64,000 nucleotides of DNA from Chondrosia reniformis. Taxonomy: Eukaryota; Porifera; Demospongiae; Chondrillida; Chondrillidae. This document shows positions 13,086 through 26,197 of this stretch, in pieces. Under the pieces are notes generated by a model. It was not told the origin of the DNA and did not search any database. It saw only the letters and a list, made by a program, of their open reading frames with translations. The stretch spans positions 2,790,001 through 2,854,000 of the forward strand of contig OX359201.1 of assembly GCA_947172415.1 (NCBI GenBank), given 5' to 3'. How positions within the stretch are numbered: position 1 is the stretch's first letter; each line of letters starts with the position of its first letter. The translations under genes and the position numbers were made by a program.

Positions 13086-16000
13086 ACTCCCTGATAACTA
13101 GTCCCCACAGTAGTACATATAACTAGTACATACAACTATTTCGTACAACTAATACACACAATTAGAACATACAATTAGAACATACAACTAGTTCATACAA
13201 CTAGTTCATACAACTAGCAAATGCAACTAGTATATAACAAGTACATAAGACTAGTACATACAACCAGTACATTTAACTAGTACATTCAGCTACTAAATAC
13301 CACTAGAACATACAACTCGTACATACAACTAGAACATACAACTAGCACATACAAGTAGTAAATATAACTGGGACATAAACATATAACTATAACACACACA
13401 TATAACTAGTACATAAAAATAGTACATACAACTAGTACATACAACAAATACATATGACTAGTATATACAACTAGTACATTCAACTGGTACATTCAGCTAG
13501 TACCTACAACTAGTACATACAACTAGCACCTATAATAAGAACACACACATATAACTAGAACATAGAAATAGTACCTACAACTAGTCCATACAAGTAGTAC
13601 ATAAAACTAGTACATACAACTAGTACATAGAAGTAGCACATACTACAAGTTCATAAAACTAGTACATTCAACTAGTGCATATATCTAGTTCGTACAACTT
13701 GTACAAGCAACTAGTAAATACAATAGCACATAACTAGTTCATTTAACTAGTACATACGACTAGTACATACAACTTGTACATACAACTTCTTTATACAACT
13801 ATTATATACAACTACTACATACTACTAGTTCATACTACTAGTACAAACAACTTGTACATAAAACTAGTACATATAACTAGTACATATAAGTTGTACAAAT
13901 AACTTGTACATACACATATAAATAAGACATACCCATATAACTAGTATATAGCAAGAGATACAATTAATACATACAACTAGAATATTCAACTAATACTTAC
14001 AATTAGCTTGTAGAACTAGTATATACAACTAGTTCTTGACTAGGACATAAAACTAGTACAATCAACTAGCACATAGAAAGAGTACATACAACTAGTACAT
14101 ACAACTAGTAAATACAACTAGTACATACAACTAGTACCTACGACTAGAACTTACAACTAGTTCATTCAAGTAGTACATTTCACTATGACATACACATATG
14201 ATTAGAACATACACATATAACTACAACATACAAGTAGTACATACAACTAGTACATTCATCAAGTACATACACCTAGTATATACTACTAGTACATACAACT
14301 AGTACATACAACAAGTTCATACAACTTGTGTATACAACTAGTACATACAACTAGTACGTACAATTAGTACATACAACTAGTACATACAACTAATACATAC
14401 CACTAGTACATACAACTATTCCATACAACTAGTACTTAAACCTAGTACATATAACTATATAGAACATACACATGTAACTTGAACATATAAAAAGTACACA
14501 CAACTAGTACTAACAACCAGGACATACAACTAGTACACAAAGTTAGTAAAATCAACTAGTACATTCGACTAATACAAACAACTAGTTCATACATTAAGTA
14601 AATAGAGCTTGTACATTACTAGTACATATAACTAGTCCAAACAACTAGTACATACACCTAGTAAATACAACTAATTCGTACAACTGGTACACACAATTGG
14701 AAAATTCAATTAGTACATACAACTAGTTTATACAACTAGTCCATACAACTAGTACATTCAACTAGTACATACAACTAGTTCATTCAACTAGTTCATTCAA
14801 CTAGTACTTATAACAAGAACATACACTTATAACTAGTACATAGAAATAGTACAATCAACTAGTACATACAATTAGTACAAACTACTAATTCATTCAATTT
14901 GTACATACAACTTGTATATGCAACTATGATATACAACTAGTACATATTACTAGTTCATACAACTAGTAGATACAACTTGTACATAATACAAGGACTTACA
15001 AATATTTCGTACAAATAATGCACACAATTGGAAAATACAATTAGTACATACAACTAGTTCATACAACTAGTTAATACAACTAGTAAATATAACAACAACA
15101 TGCACTTAAAACTAGTACATAGAAATAGTACAATCAACTAGTACATACAACTAGTACAAGCCACTAGTTCATACAACTAGTTCATACTACTTGTACATAT
15201 AACTAGTACATTCATGTAGTACATATAACTAGGACATACCACTAGTTCTTATCTAGGACATATAACTAATACATTCACCTAGTACATAGAAAGAGTATAT
15301 ACAACTAGTTCATACACCTAGTTCATACAATTAGTATATACAAATAGTAAATGCAACTAGTACATAACTAGTTCATATAACTAGTACATACAACTAGTAC
15401 ATACAAGTAGTACATACACCTAGTACATAAAACTAGTACATACAAGTTGTACAATTAACTAGGACATACACATATAACTTCTACATAGAAAGAGTACATA
15501 CATCAATAAATACTTACAAGTAGTTCATACAACTAGTTTATACAGCTAGTAAATACAACTAGTACTTGTCTAGGACCTATAACTACTACATTCAACCAGT
15601 AAATAGAAAAAGTACATACAACAAGTATATAACTTGTACAAACAACTAGTATATACAACTAGTGCATATATCTAGTTAATACAACTAGTACATAAAACTA
15701 TTACGTACAACTAGTATATACAACTAGTTCATACAACTAGTTTATACAGCTAGTAAATACAACTAGTACTTGTCTAGGACCTATAACTACTACATTCAAC
15801 CAGTAAATAGAAAACGTACATACAACTAGTACATAACTTGTACATACAACTAGTATATACAACTAGTGCATATATCTAGTTCACACAACTAGTACATAAA
15901 ACTATTACATACAACTAGTACATACAACTAGTTCATACAACTAGTATATACAACTAGTGCATATACTTATAACTAGAACATATAAATAGTACATACAACT

Positions 16001-16126
16001 AATACAAACAACTAGGACATACAACAAGTACACACATATAGTACCTTCAAGTAGTACCTTGAACTAAAACATACAACTAGTTCATACAACTAGTACATAC
16101 AACTAGTACATACAATTATTTCGTAC
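13086..16126 (+). repeat. 13-bp satellite, forward orientation
   Basis: Degenerate ACATACAACTAGT units throughout, with no gene. Confidence 0.9.
15537..15944 (+). repeat. 204-bp satellite duplication, two copies
   Basis: The variant TTTATACAGCTAGTAAATAC occurs at 15537 and 15741, and the following ~200 bp agree closely. The 204-bp period is not a multiple of 13, so single units inside have lost or gained bases. Confidence 0.7.
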
Positions 16127-16637
16127 AACAAAAGTCAGGATGGAGGAGCACAAACATGCCGTCAGAATGGGGGGATGTGAACAATTGCTTAGCTGTTCAC
16201 TCCCTATAAACTGGCCATCCAATGGAGTGGAGCCAAGCCTGAGTGGTGGAGAGGGAAGAGAACTGGTACAGAAGAAGGATTAAGGAAGCCCTGAAGTTCC
16301 AACAATGTCAGGTAAGAATGAACTTAGATCAAGGGATTGTATTAAGAAGTGGTTGGAAACCCTTTTTTATGAATACTCCCTTCACCTCTCCTTCCTCCCG
16401 AATTGATGTAACCAATGATATCACTGATGAAGTTATCGAAAATGGCGGGAAAAGATGGCTATAAAGGAAGACACCTTGAAGACAAACATCAGTCACTGAA
16501 GAAGACCCCCAGGTTTGAAATGTTTTTCAGAGAGAAGAATCGAAAAAACTGCGTCTCTAGACACTCTAAAAGTCGAAAGATGAACCTTTCAAAAGATAAG
16601 TTTGACCCAGTTAGAAGAAATCCTTATTCTATTATAA
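16127..16637 (+). mobile_element. Penelope-like element, 5'-truncated 3' fragment
   Basis: Homologous to 47330-47825, starting inside the GIY-YIG endonuclease region. The C-terminal endonuclease part (VEREENWYRRRIKEALK, then a conserved GWKPF) is readable at 16243-16464. The pseudo-LTR region follows, and the fragment ends at the same base as the 47.8-kb copy (…TTATTCTATTA). It is more diverged than the other copies, so probably the oldest one here. Broken fossil. Confidence 0.75.
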
Positions 16638-17676
16638 CTAGTACATACAACTAGTACATTCAAATAATATCTAGTACATTCAAGTAGTACCTACTTAGTT
16701 CCTAGTATAAATAGTACTGGAACCTACAACTAGAACTTACAACTAGTACATACAACTAATGCATACAACTAGTACATAACACTAGTACAAAAAATTACTA
16801 CATATAACTAGTACATACCCATATAACTAGTATATATAAATAGTACATATAACTAGTACATACAACTAGTATTCACAATTTGTTCATACAACTAGTACAA
16901 ACAACTAGGACATACAACTATTACTAACAATTAATTCATACAATTAGTAAAAACAACTAGTACTTAATTAGTACATATAACTAGTCCAAACAACTAGTTC
17001 ATACGACAAGTACATATAACAAGAACATACACTTATAACTAGTACATACAACTAGTTCATACAACTAGTACATACAATTTGTACATATAACTAGTACATA
17101 CATGTAGTGCATATAACTAGGACATACATATAAAACTATAACATACACATATAACTACTACATAGAGAGAGTACATACAATTAGTACATACAACTAGTAC
17201 ATACAACTAATACATACTAGTAGTTCATACAACTACTAAACATAACTAGTACTTGTCTAGGACATATAACTAGGACATTCAACTAGTACATAGAAAGAGT
17301 ACATACAACTAGTACATACAACTAGTACATACAACTAGTACATACAACTATTTTGCACAACTAGTACACACAATTGGAACATTCAATTAGTACCTACAAC
17401 TAGTTCATACAATTAGTTCATTCAGCTAGTACATGCAACTAGTACTTATAACAAGAACATATATACACTTATAAATAGTACATACAACTAGTACATACAA
17501 CTAGTACATGCAACTAGTACATACAACTAGTTACTAGTACATGCAAGTATTACATACAACTAGTTACTAACATTAGTAAATATAACTAGTACATCAAACA
17601 ATTACACACAACTAGTACATACAACAAGTACTTACCACTAGTACATACAACTAGTAGATACCACTACTACATACAA
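16638..17676 (+). repeat. 13-bp satellite, forward orientation
   Basis: Satellite units. Near 16690-16725 the variant CCTAGTATAA…ACCTACAAC appears, the complement of a marker common in the reverse-orientation arrays. Confidence 0.9.
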
Positions 17677-17781
17677 TTTCAACAGAGTTATAGTAAGAAA
17701 ATGTAAAGGGGAGTTTTTCCACATAAGCCTGTGCTGGGGTATCATTGCAAATAATAAACACCACCGGATATTACGGATAGT
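17677..17781. other. Short unique insert, unidentified
   Basis: About 105 bp of sequence unrelated to the satellite, with no frame and no terminal repeat that I can see. It could be a fragment of a larger element. Confidence 0.4.
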
Positions 17782-18720
17782 TCTAGTACATACAACTAGT
17801 TAATACAAGTAGAACACACAACTAGTAAAAAAACTAGTACATACAACTAATACAAACAACTAGTACACACAATGCGTATCTACCTAGTACCTAGTATAAC
17901 TAGTACTAGAAACTACAACTAGTACATACAGGTAGTACTTACAACTAGTACATATAACTAGTACATACAACTAGTACATATACTTAGGACATATACATAT
18001 AACAAGTGCATATAAGAAGTACATACAACTAATACACACAACCAGAACAATATACAACTAGTACAGAGAGATAGTACATAAAATTAGAACATCCAACTAG
18101 TCCATAAAACTTATTCATACAATTAATACAAACATCCAGTACATATTACTATTACATGCAAATAGAACATACAAGCAGTTTATACCACTAGTAACTAGTA
18201 CATACAACTAGTACATACAACTAGTACCTACAACTAGTACCTACAACTAGTACATATAACAAGAACATACACTTATAACTAGTACATAGAAATTGTACGT
18301 ACAACCAGCAGATACAACTAGTACATACTACTAGCTAATGCAACTAGTACAAACAACTTGCACATATAACTAGTACATACATGTAGTACATATAACTAGG
18401 ACGTACACATAAAACTAAAGCATACACATATAACCAATACATAGAAAGAGTACATACAATTTGTACCTACAACTAGTTTATACAATTAATACTTATATCC
18501 AGTACATATAACTATTACATGCAAATAGAACTTACAAGTAGTTTATACCACTAGTAACTAGTACATACAACTAGTACATACAACTAGTACCTACAACTAG
18601 TAAATATAACTTGTACTAGTACATACAAATAGTACATACAAATAGCACATACAACTAGTAAATACAACTAGTAAATACAACTAGTAAATACAACTAGTAC
18701 ATACAACTAGCACATACAAG
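17782..18720 (+). repeat. 13-bp satellite, forward orientation
   Basis: Satellite units up to the inversion point. Parts near 18180-18240 and 18540-18600 are copies of each other. Confidence 0.9.
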
Positions 18721-18735
18721 TATATGTGGTAGTTG
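18704..18735. other. Satellite inversion junction (palindromic tip)
   Basis: CAACTAGCACATA (18704-18716) and TATGTGGTAGTTG (18723-18735) are inverted copies with one mismatch around a six-base centre. The array changes strand here and stays in phase on both sides, so several kilobases on each side form one long imperfect inverted repeat. Confidence 0.75.
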
Positions 18736-21700
18736 TATGTTCTAGTTGCATGTACTCGTTGTACGTACTAGTTGTGTGTAATTGTTGTATGTACTAGTTA
18801 TATTTACTAGATGTAGTTACTAGTTGTATGTACTAGCTGTATGTACTAGTTGTATGTACTAGTAACTAGTTGTATGTACTAGTTGTTTGTACAAGTTGTA
18901 TGTACTAGTTTCATGTACTAGTTGTAGGTACCCATTGTATGTACTAGTTGTGAGGAATAGTTGAATGTACCACTTGTATGTAGTACATGTATTTACTAGT
19001 TGTATGTACTAGTTGTATGTATTAATTGTAAGGACTAGTTCTATGAACTAGTTTTATGTAGTAGAACTAGTTATATTTACTAATTGTAGGTACTAGTTGT
19101 GTGTACCAATTGTATTTAGTAGTTTAATGTAGTAATTCTATGTACTAGTTGTATGTACAAGTTGTATGTACTAGGTATATGAACGAGTTTTATGTACTTG
19201 TTCCATGTACTAGATCTATATACTAGTTTTAGTACTAGTTAAAAGTACTTGTTGTATGTACTAGTTGTTTGTAATAGTTGTATGTATGAGTTGCATGTAC
19301 TAGTTTTATGTACTACTAATATTTACTAGGTATATGTACTAGTTATATTTGTATGAACTAGTTCTAAGTACTAGTTGTAGTCCTAGTTGCATGAACTAGT
19401 GGTATGTACTAGTTGTATGTACTAGTAATATGTACTAGCTGTATGTACCAGTTGTATGCACTTGTTGTATATATGTTGTAGTAGTATGTTCTATTTATAT
19501 GCACTAGTTGTATGTACTAGTTGAATGTACTAGTAACTAGTTGTATGTCCTAGTTGTATGTACTAGTTGTATGTACTAGTAACTAGGTGTATGTACTGGT
19601 TGTATATACTAGAAACTAGTTGTATGTACTAGTTGTGTACTGGTTATATGTGCTAGTTGTAAGTACAAGTTGTATGTACTAGTACTGGTTATATTTACTA
19701 GTTGTAGGTATTAGTTTAATGTACTAGTTGTATGCACTAGTTACTAGTTGTATTAGCTAGTTATTAGTTGTATGTACTAGTTCTTAGTTATAGTGTTATG
19801 TCTAGTTATATGTACTGGTTTTATGTACTAGTTATATGTACTAATTTTATGTACTAGTTTTATGGACTAGTTGTATGTACTAATTGTATGTACTAGTTTT
19901 ATGTACTTGTTGTATGTACTAGTTTCATGTTCTAGTAACTAGTTGTATGTATTAGTTGTATGTACTAGTTGTATGTACAAGTAACTAGTTGTATCGTACT
20001 AGATGCACGTACTAGTTTTATGTATCAGTTGTTTGTACTAGTTGTATGGGTATGTACTAGTTCTTTACACTATATAGTTGTAGTATTAGTTGGAAGTACT
20101 TGTTGTATGTATTAGTTGTATGTTCTAGTTGTATGTACTAGTAACTAGTTGCATATACTAGTTGTATGTACTAGTTGCATGTACTTGTTGTATCTACTAT
20201 TTATATGGACCAGTTATATGTGTATGTACTCGTTATAGTAGTAGTTGTCTTCACTGGTTATATCTACTAATATTATGTACTAGCTGTATGTTCTAGTTGT
20301 ATATGCTAGGTTTATGTACTAGTTCTGTGTACTAGTTGCAGGCACTAGTTGTATGTACTAGTTGTATGTGCTAATTGTATGTACCAGTTTTATGTACTAG
20401 ATTTATGTGTATGTTTTAGTTACATGTAGTAGTTGTGTGTTTTAGTTATATTTATTAGTAGTGTGTTTTAGTTCTATGTACTAGTTGTTTGTATTAGTTC
20501 CATGCACTAATTGTAAATGTGTGCAAATGTTGTATGCACTAGTTATATTTACTAGTTATAGTTACTAATTTTATGTAATAGTTTTATGTACTAGTTGTAT
20601 GTACAACCTGTATGTACTAGTTGTATGTACCAGTTGTATGTACTAGTTTTATGTACTAGTTGTATGAACTAGTAGTAGTTATATTTACTAGTTGTAGGTA
20701 CTAGTTTTATGTACTAATTGTATGCAATAGTTTTATATACTTATTTTATGTACTAGTTGTTTGTAGTAGTTGTATGTACTAGTTGTATGAACTAGTTGTA
20801 TGTACTGGTTGTATGACTATTTCTATATTATATTTGCATGGTCTATTTCTTTGTACTAGTTATATGTGTATGTACTTATTCTGTTTTGACTTACTAGTTG
20901 TATGTACTAGTTGTGTGGACTAGTTATATTTACAAGTTGTAGTTACTAGTTGTATATACTAGTTTTAGGTACTAGTTGTATGTACAAGTAACAAGTTGTT
21001 TGTACTAGTTGTATGTACCAGTTGTATGTACTAGTTTTGTGGACTAAGTGTATGTACTACTTGTATGTAGTAGTTGAATGTACTAGTTGAATGCACTAGT
21101 TGTATGTACTAATTGTGTGTACTAGTTGTATGTACTAGTGGTAAGTACTACTACTAGTTATATTTGCTAGTTATAGGTACTAGTGGTTTGGACTAGTTTT
21201 ATGTACCAGTTGTATGTACTAGTTGTATTTGTTAGTTTTATGTACTACTTGTATGTACTAGTTGTATTTACTAGTTGCATGTATATTTATATGTTCTTGT
21301 TATATGTGTATGTGGTAGTTATAGGTAGTAGTTGTGTGTTTTAGTTATATTTACTAGTTGTGTGAACTAGTTGTATCCACTAGTTGAATGTACTAGTTGC
21401 AAGTCCTAGTTGTATGTACTAGTTATATGTGTACTATTTATATGTACTAGTTATATGTGTATGTACTAAGTATATGTACTAGTTGTATGTACTAGTTATA
21501 TGTAATAGTTGTATGTACCAGCTGTATATACTATATAGTTGTATCTAGTACTAGTTATACTAGGTTCTAGGTAGGTTATAGTCGTATGTACTAATTGTAT
21601 GTACTAGTTTTATGTACTAGTTGTATGAACTAGTTGAATGTACTAGTTGCATATTCTAATTGAATGGACTTTTTCTATGTACTAGTTATATGTGTACGTA

Positions 21701-24159
21701 CTTGTTATATGTTGCAAGTACTAATTGTTAGTTATAGTAGGTACTAGGTAGGTAATAAGTAGGTAGTACTAGTTGTATATACTAATTTTATGTACCCCTT
21801 TTATGTACTAGTTGTGTGGACTAGTTATATTTTCTAATTGTAGTTATTAGTTGTATGTACTAGTTGTATGTACCAGTTGTATGTACTATTAACTAGTTGT
21901 ATTTACTAGTTGTATTTACTAGCTGTATGTACTATATAGTTGTAGGTTCTAGTACTAGTTATACTACATACTAGGTAGGTAATAGTTGTATGTATATACT
22001 AGTTGTTTGTACTAGTTGCAAGTGCTAGTACTAGTTATATTTACTAGTTGTAGATACTAGTTGTGTGTACTAGTTGTATGAACTAGTTGTAGTTTTATGT
22101 ATATTTTTATGTACCAGTTTTATGTGTATGTGTTAGTTATATGTAGTAGTTGTGTGTTTTAGTTATATGTACTAGTATTGTGTTTTAGTTAAATGTACTA
22201 GTTGTTTGAAGTAGTTCCAAGTACTAATTGTATGATACTAATTATGTGCAATTGTCGTATGTACTAGTTTTATGTACTAGTTGTATGTACTAGCTGTGTG
22301 TACAATATAGTTGTAGGTTCTAGTACTAGTTATACAAGGTACTAGGTAGGTATTTGTTTATGTACTAGCTGTTTGTACCAGTTGTATGTACTAGTTGTAT
22401 GTACTAATTGTATGCAATAGTTTTATATACTAATTGTGAGTACTAGTTGTGTGTAGTAGTTGTATGTATATACTGGTTATGTACTACTTGTATGTACTAG
22501 TTTTCTATGTACTAGTTCTATGTACTAGGTGTAGTACTAGTTGAAAGTGCTACTTGTATGTAATAGTTTAATGTACTAGTTGTATGTAATAATTGTTTGT
22601 ACCAGTTGTATGTACGAGTTGTGTTGGCTAGTTAAATATATATTTATTGGTTGTAGTTACTAGTTTTATGTACCAGTTTTAAATACTAGTTGTATGTCCT
22701 AGTAAATAGTTGTATGTACTAGTTGTATGTACTAGTTGTAAGAAATAGTTGTATGTACTAGTTGTATGACTACTTGTATATTATAGTTGTATGGTCATTT
22801 TTTTGTACTAGTTATATGGGTACGTACTTGTTATATGTAGTAGTTCTGTGTACCAGTTTGACTTACTAGTTGTATGTACTAATTGTATGTAACAGTTGTA
22901 GGTACTAGTTGTGTGGACTAGTTATATTTACCGGTTGTAGTTACTAATTGTATGTACTAGTTTTATGTACTAGTTGTATGTACAAGTCACAAGTTGTATG
23001 TACTTGTTGTATGTACTAGATTTATGTACTAGTAGTAGTTATATTTACTAGTTGCAGGTACTAGTTTTATGTACTAATTGTATGCAATAGTTTTATATAC
23101 TAATTGTGAGTACTAGTTGTATGTAGTAGTTGTATGTACTGGTTATATACTACTTGTATGTACTAGTTTTCTGTACTCGTTCTATGTACTAGTTCTATGT
23201 ACTAGGTATAGTACTAGTTGCAAGTGCTACTTGTATGTACTAGTTTAATGTACTAGTTTAATGTACTAATTGTGTGTACCAGTTGTATGTACCAGTTGTG
23301 TTGACTAGTTATATATATATATTAGTTGTAGTTACTAGTTGTATGTACTAGTTGTGTGAGCTAGTTGTATGTACTTATTATATGTCCTAGATATATGTAC
23401 TAGTTTATATGTACTAGTTGTGTGTAATTGTTGTATCTATTAATTTTATTTACTAGTTGTACTTACTAGTTGTAGTCACTAGTTTTATGTACTAGGTGTA
23501 TGTACTAGTAGCTAATTGTATGCATTAGTGGTATGTACTAGCTGGATGTACTATATAGTTGTAGGTTCTAGTACTAGTTATACTATATAAGAACTAGGTA
23601 GGTAATAGTTATATGTGCTAGTGGTTTGTACTAGTTTTTTGTACTGGGTTGTATGTACTAGTTGTGTGGACTAGTTGTATGCACTACTTGTATATACTGG
23701 TTGTATGTACTAGTTGTATGTACAAGTAACTAGCTGTATGTACTAGTTGTTTGTACTAGCTGCATGTACTATATATTTATAGTTTCTTGTACTAGTTATA
23801 CTAGGTACTAGGTAGGTAATAGTTGTATGTAATAGTTGTTTGTACTAGTTGTATGTACTAGTTGTATGTACTAGTTGTATGTACTAGTTGTATGTACTAA
23901 TTGTATGTACTAGTTGTATATACTAGTTGTAAGCACTAGTATTAGTAATATTTACTAGTTGTAGGTACTAGTGGTTTGTACTAGTTGTAGGTACTAGTGG
24001 TTTGTACTAGTTGTATGTAATAGTATTATTACAAGTTGTATGTAACAGCTGTATATACTCCATATATGTAGGTCCTGGAACTAGTTATACTAGGTACTAG
24101 GTATGTAATACTTGTATTTACTAGTTGTTTGTACTAGTTGCATGTACTAGTTGTATGTA
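18721..24159 (-). repeat. 13-bp satellite, inverted orientation
   Basis: The same satellite as before but read as TAGTTGTATGTAC on the plus strand. A marker variant reading GGTTCTAGTACTAGTTATAC with a following AGGTACTAGGTAGG recurs (for example near 21540, 21955, 22316, 23570 and 23790) and also occurs in the 39-62 kb array, so the two share ancestry. Confidence 0.9.
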
Positions 24160-24473
24160 CTGCTGTAATTCCGGAAATTTTCGTTGTTAAAATATTTTCG
24201 TGGTTGGCTCAAGCCACAACAATTTATCACATGAAATATTTTTAACAACAAATAATAACATGTTGTACAATCTACGTATATGTAAATGCAACACAGCTGA
24301 GTGTGGCTAAAATGGCTCTATTGCGAAACCTAGAGCGCAAAGACTGTTTACCGACACCAAATGGGTGACTTTTGTCCGAAGTACCTAATCGCAATAATCG
24401 CTCGTGTGACCAAGACCACAAAAATGTATTAACACGAAAAATTTTCCCACGAAAATTTCCCGAACTACGGTAG
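24160..24473. mobile_element. MITE with ~27-bp TIRs and TA target duplication
   Basis: 314 bp flanked by TA at 24158-24159 and 24474-24475. The left end CTGCTGTAATTCCGG and the reverse-complemented right end CTACCGTAGTTCGGG agree over about 25 bp, both continuing AAATTTTCGT. There is no open frame. TIRs plus a TA duplication point to a Tc1/mariner-type or similar TA-targeting transposase acting in trans. Confidence 0.75.
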
Positions 24474-25530
24474 TAACTAGTTGTATTTACCAGTTGTATG
24501 TACTAGTTATATGTACTAGTTGTATGTACTGGTTGTATATATGTACTAGTAATTAGATGTATGGAGTAGTTGTATATATGTGCTAGTAACTAGTTGTATG
24601 TACTAGTTGTATATATGTACTAATAACTGCATTTATGTACTTGTTGAATGTACTAGTTCTATATACTAGTTGTATGTATTAGTTGTATGTACTAGTTGCA
24701 TGTACTAGTTGCATGTACTAGTAACTAGTTGTGTGTACTATTTGTATGTACTAGTAACTAGTTGTATGTACTATTTGTATGTACTAGTAACTAGTTGTGT
24801 ACTATTTGTATGTACTAGTTGCATGTACTAAGAACTAGTTGTATGTATTAGTTGTATGTACAAGTTGTATGTACTAGTGATATGTACTTGTTGTATGTAC
24901 TAGTACTGGTAATATTTACTAGTTGTAGGTACTAGTTGTCTTAAGTAGTTGTATATACTAGTTGTACGTACTAGTTGGATGTACTAGTACTGGTTATACT
25001 TAGTAGTTGTAGATACTAGTTGTATATATAGTAGGTGTATGTACTAGTGCTAGTTATATTTACTAGTTCTATGTACTAGTTACTAGTTGTATGTACTAGT
25101 TGTATATACTGGAAGTATTGACTAGTTGTATATACTAGTTGAATGTCCTAGTTCTATGTACTAGTTGTATATAGTACTAGTCATATGTACTAGTTGTATG
25201 TACTAGTTGTATGTACCAGCTTTATGTAGTAATTCATTGTACTAGTTCTTTATACTAGGTGTAGTTCTAATTTAATGTACTAGTTGTGTACTAATTGTAT
25301 GCACTAGTTGTATGTTCTAGTTACATGTTCTAGTTACATGTACTAGTACTAGTTATATTTACTAGATTTAGGTACCAGTTTTATGTACTAATTGTTGGTA
25401 ATAGGTTTACATACTAAGTGTATGTACTAGTTGTATGTAGTAGTAGTATGTACTGGTTATGTACCAGTTGTATGCACTAGTTTTATGTACTCGTTCGATG
25501 CACTAGTTCTATGTACTAGGTATAGTTCTT
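24474..25530 (-). repeat. 13-bp satellite, inverted orientation
   Basis: Continuation of the inverted block up to a second orientation switch near 25520-25540, which is less clean than the first. Confidence 0.9.
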
Positions 25531-25871
25531 GTAAGTATTACTATTACATACAACTAGTACATAAATCTAGTACAACTAATACATACATAAATCAAGTACA
25601 ACTAATACATACAACTAGTATATGCAATTACTACATACAACTAGTATATACTTATAAGAAGACATACCACTGTTACATACATAAGAACATAAATCTAGTT
25701 CATATAACTAGTACATATAACTAATGCACACAACTAATACACACAACTATTACATACAACTTGTTTATACAACTAGTACAATAAACTAGTACATAAAACT
25801 TGAACATACACATAATACTAGTACATGTAAATAGTATATATAAGTAGTCCATACAACTAGTATAAATAAGT
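25531..25871 (+). repeat. 13-bp satellite, forward orientation
   Basis: Satellite returns to the ACTAGTACATACA orientation after the switch. Confidence 0.85.
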
Positions 25872-26197
25872 AGTTCGAGTATAAAAACTCGTGATGCTGC
25901 CACCTCCCGAATTTTCTCGAACTACGTCGCTGCATGGTTGGGCTTTGATATACTATTCTTAATCCTAATGATTGAGTTTCTTAAAAATTATAAGTAGCGA
26001 CAGAAAAGCTTCGTTAACTAAAGATTCCTGAACGCCGCCATTTGCAAAAACGATGTATTGATGTATAAATGAAGTGTTACAATAGTTGTGTATGAACTCG
26101 TATTATACATATATCGAAGTATAAAATGTATTATAATAGTTGCGTATGAACTTGTATTATATATATCCCTAACATAAAGCCATACTTAAATCGCGTT
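25872..26197. other. Unique insert with internal hairpin and short duplication
   Basis: Non-satellite DNA. GTAGTTCGAG near 25871 and CTCGAACTAC near 25917 are inverted copies. A ~45-bp segment (containing ATAGTTG then GTATGAACT) is repeated in tandem with changes near 26080 and 26140. There is no gene. I do not recognise the family. Confidence 0.45.
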
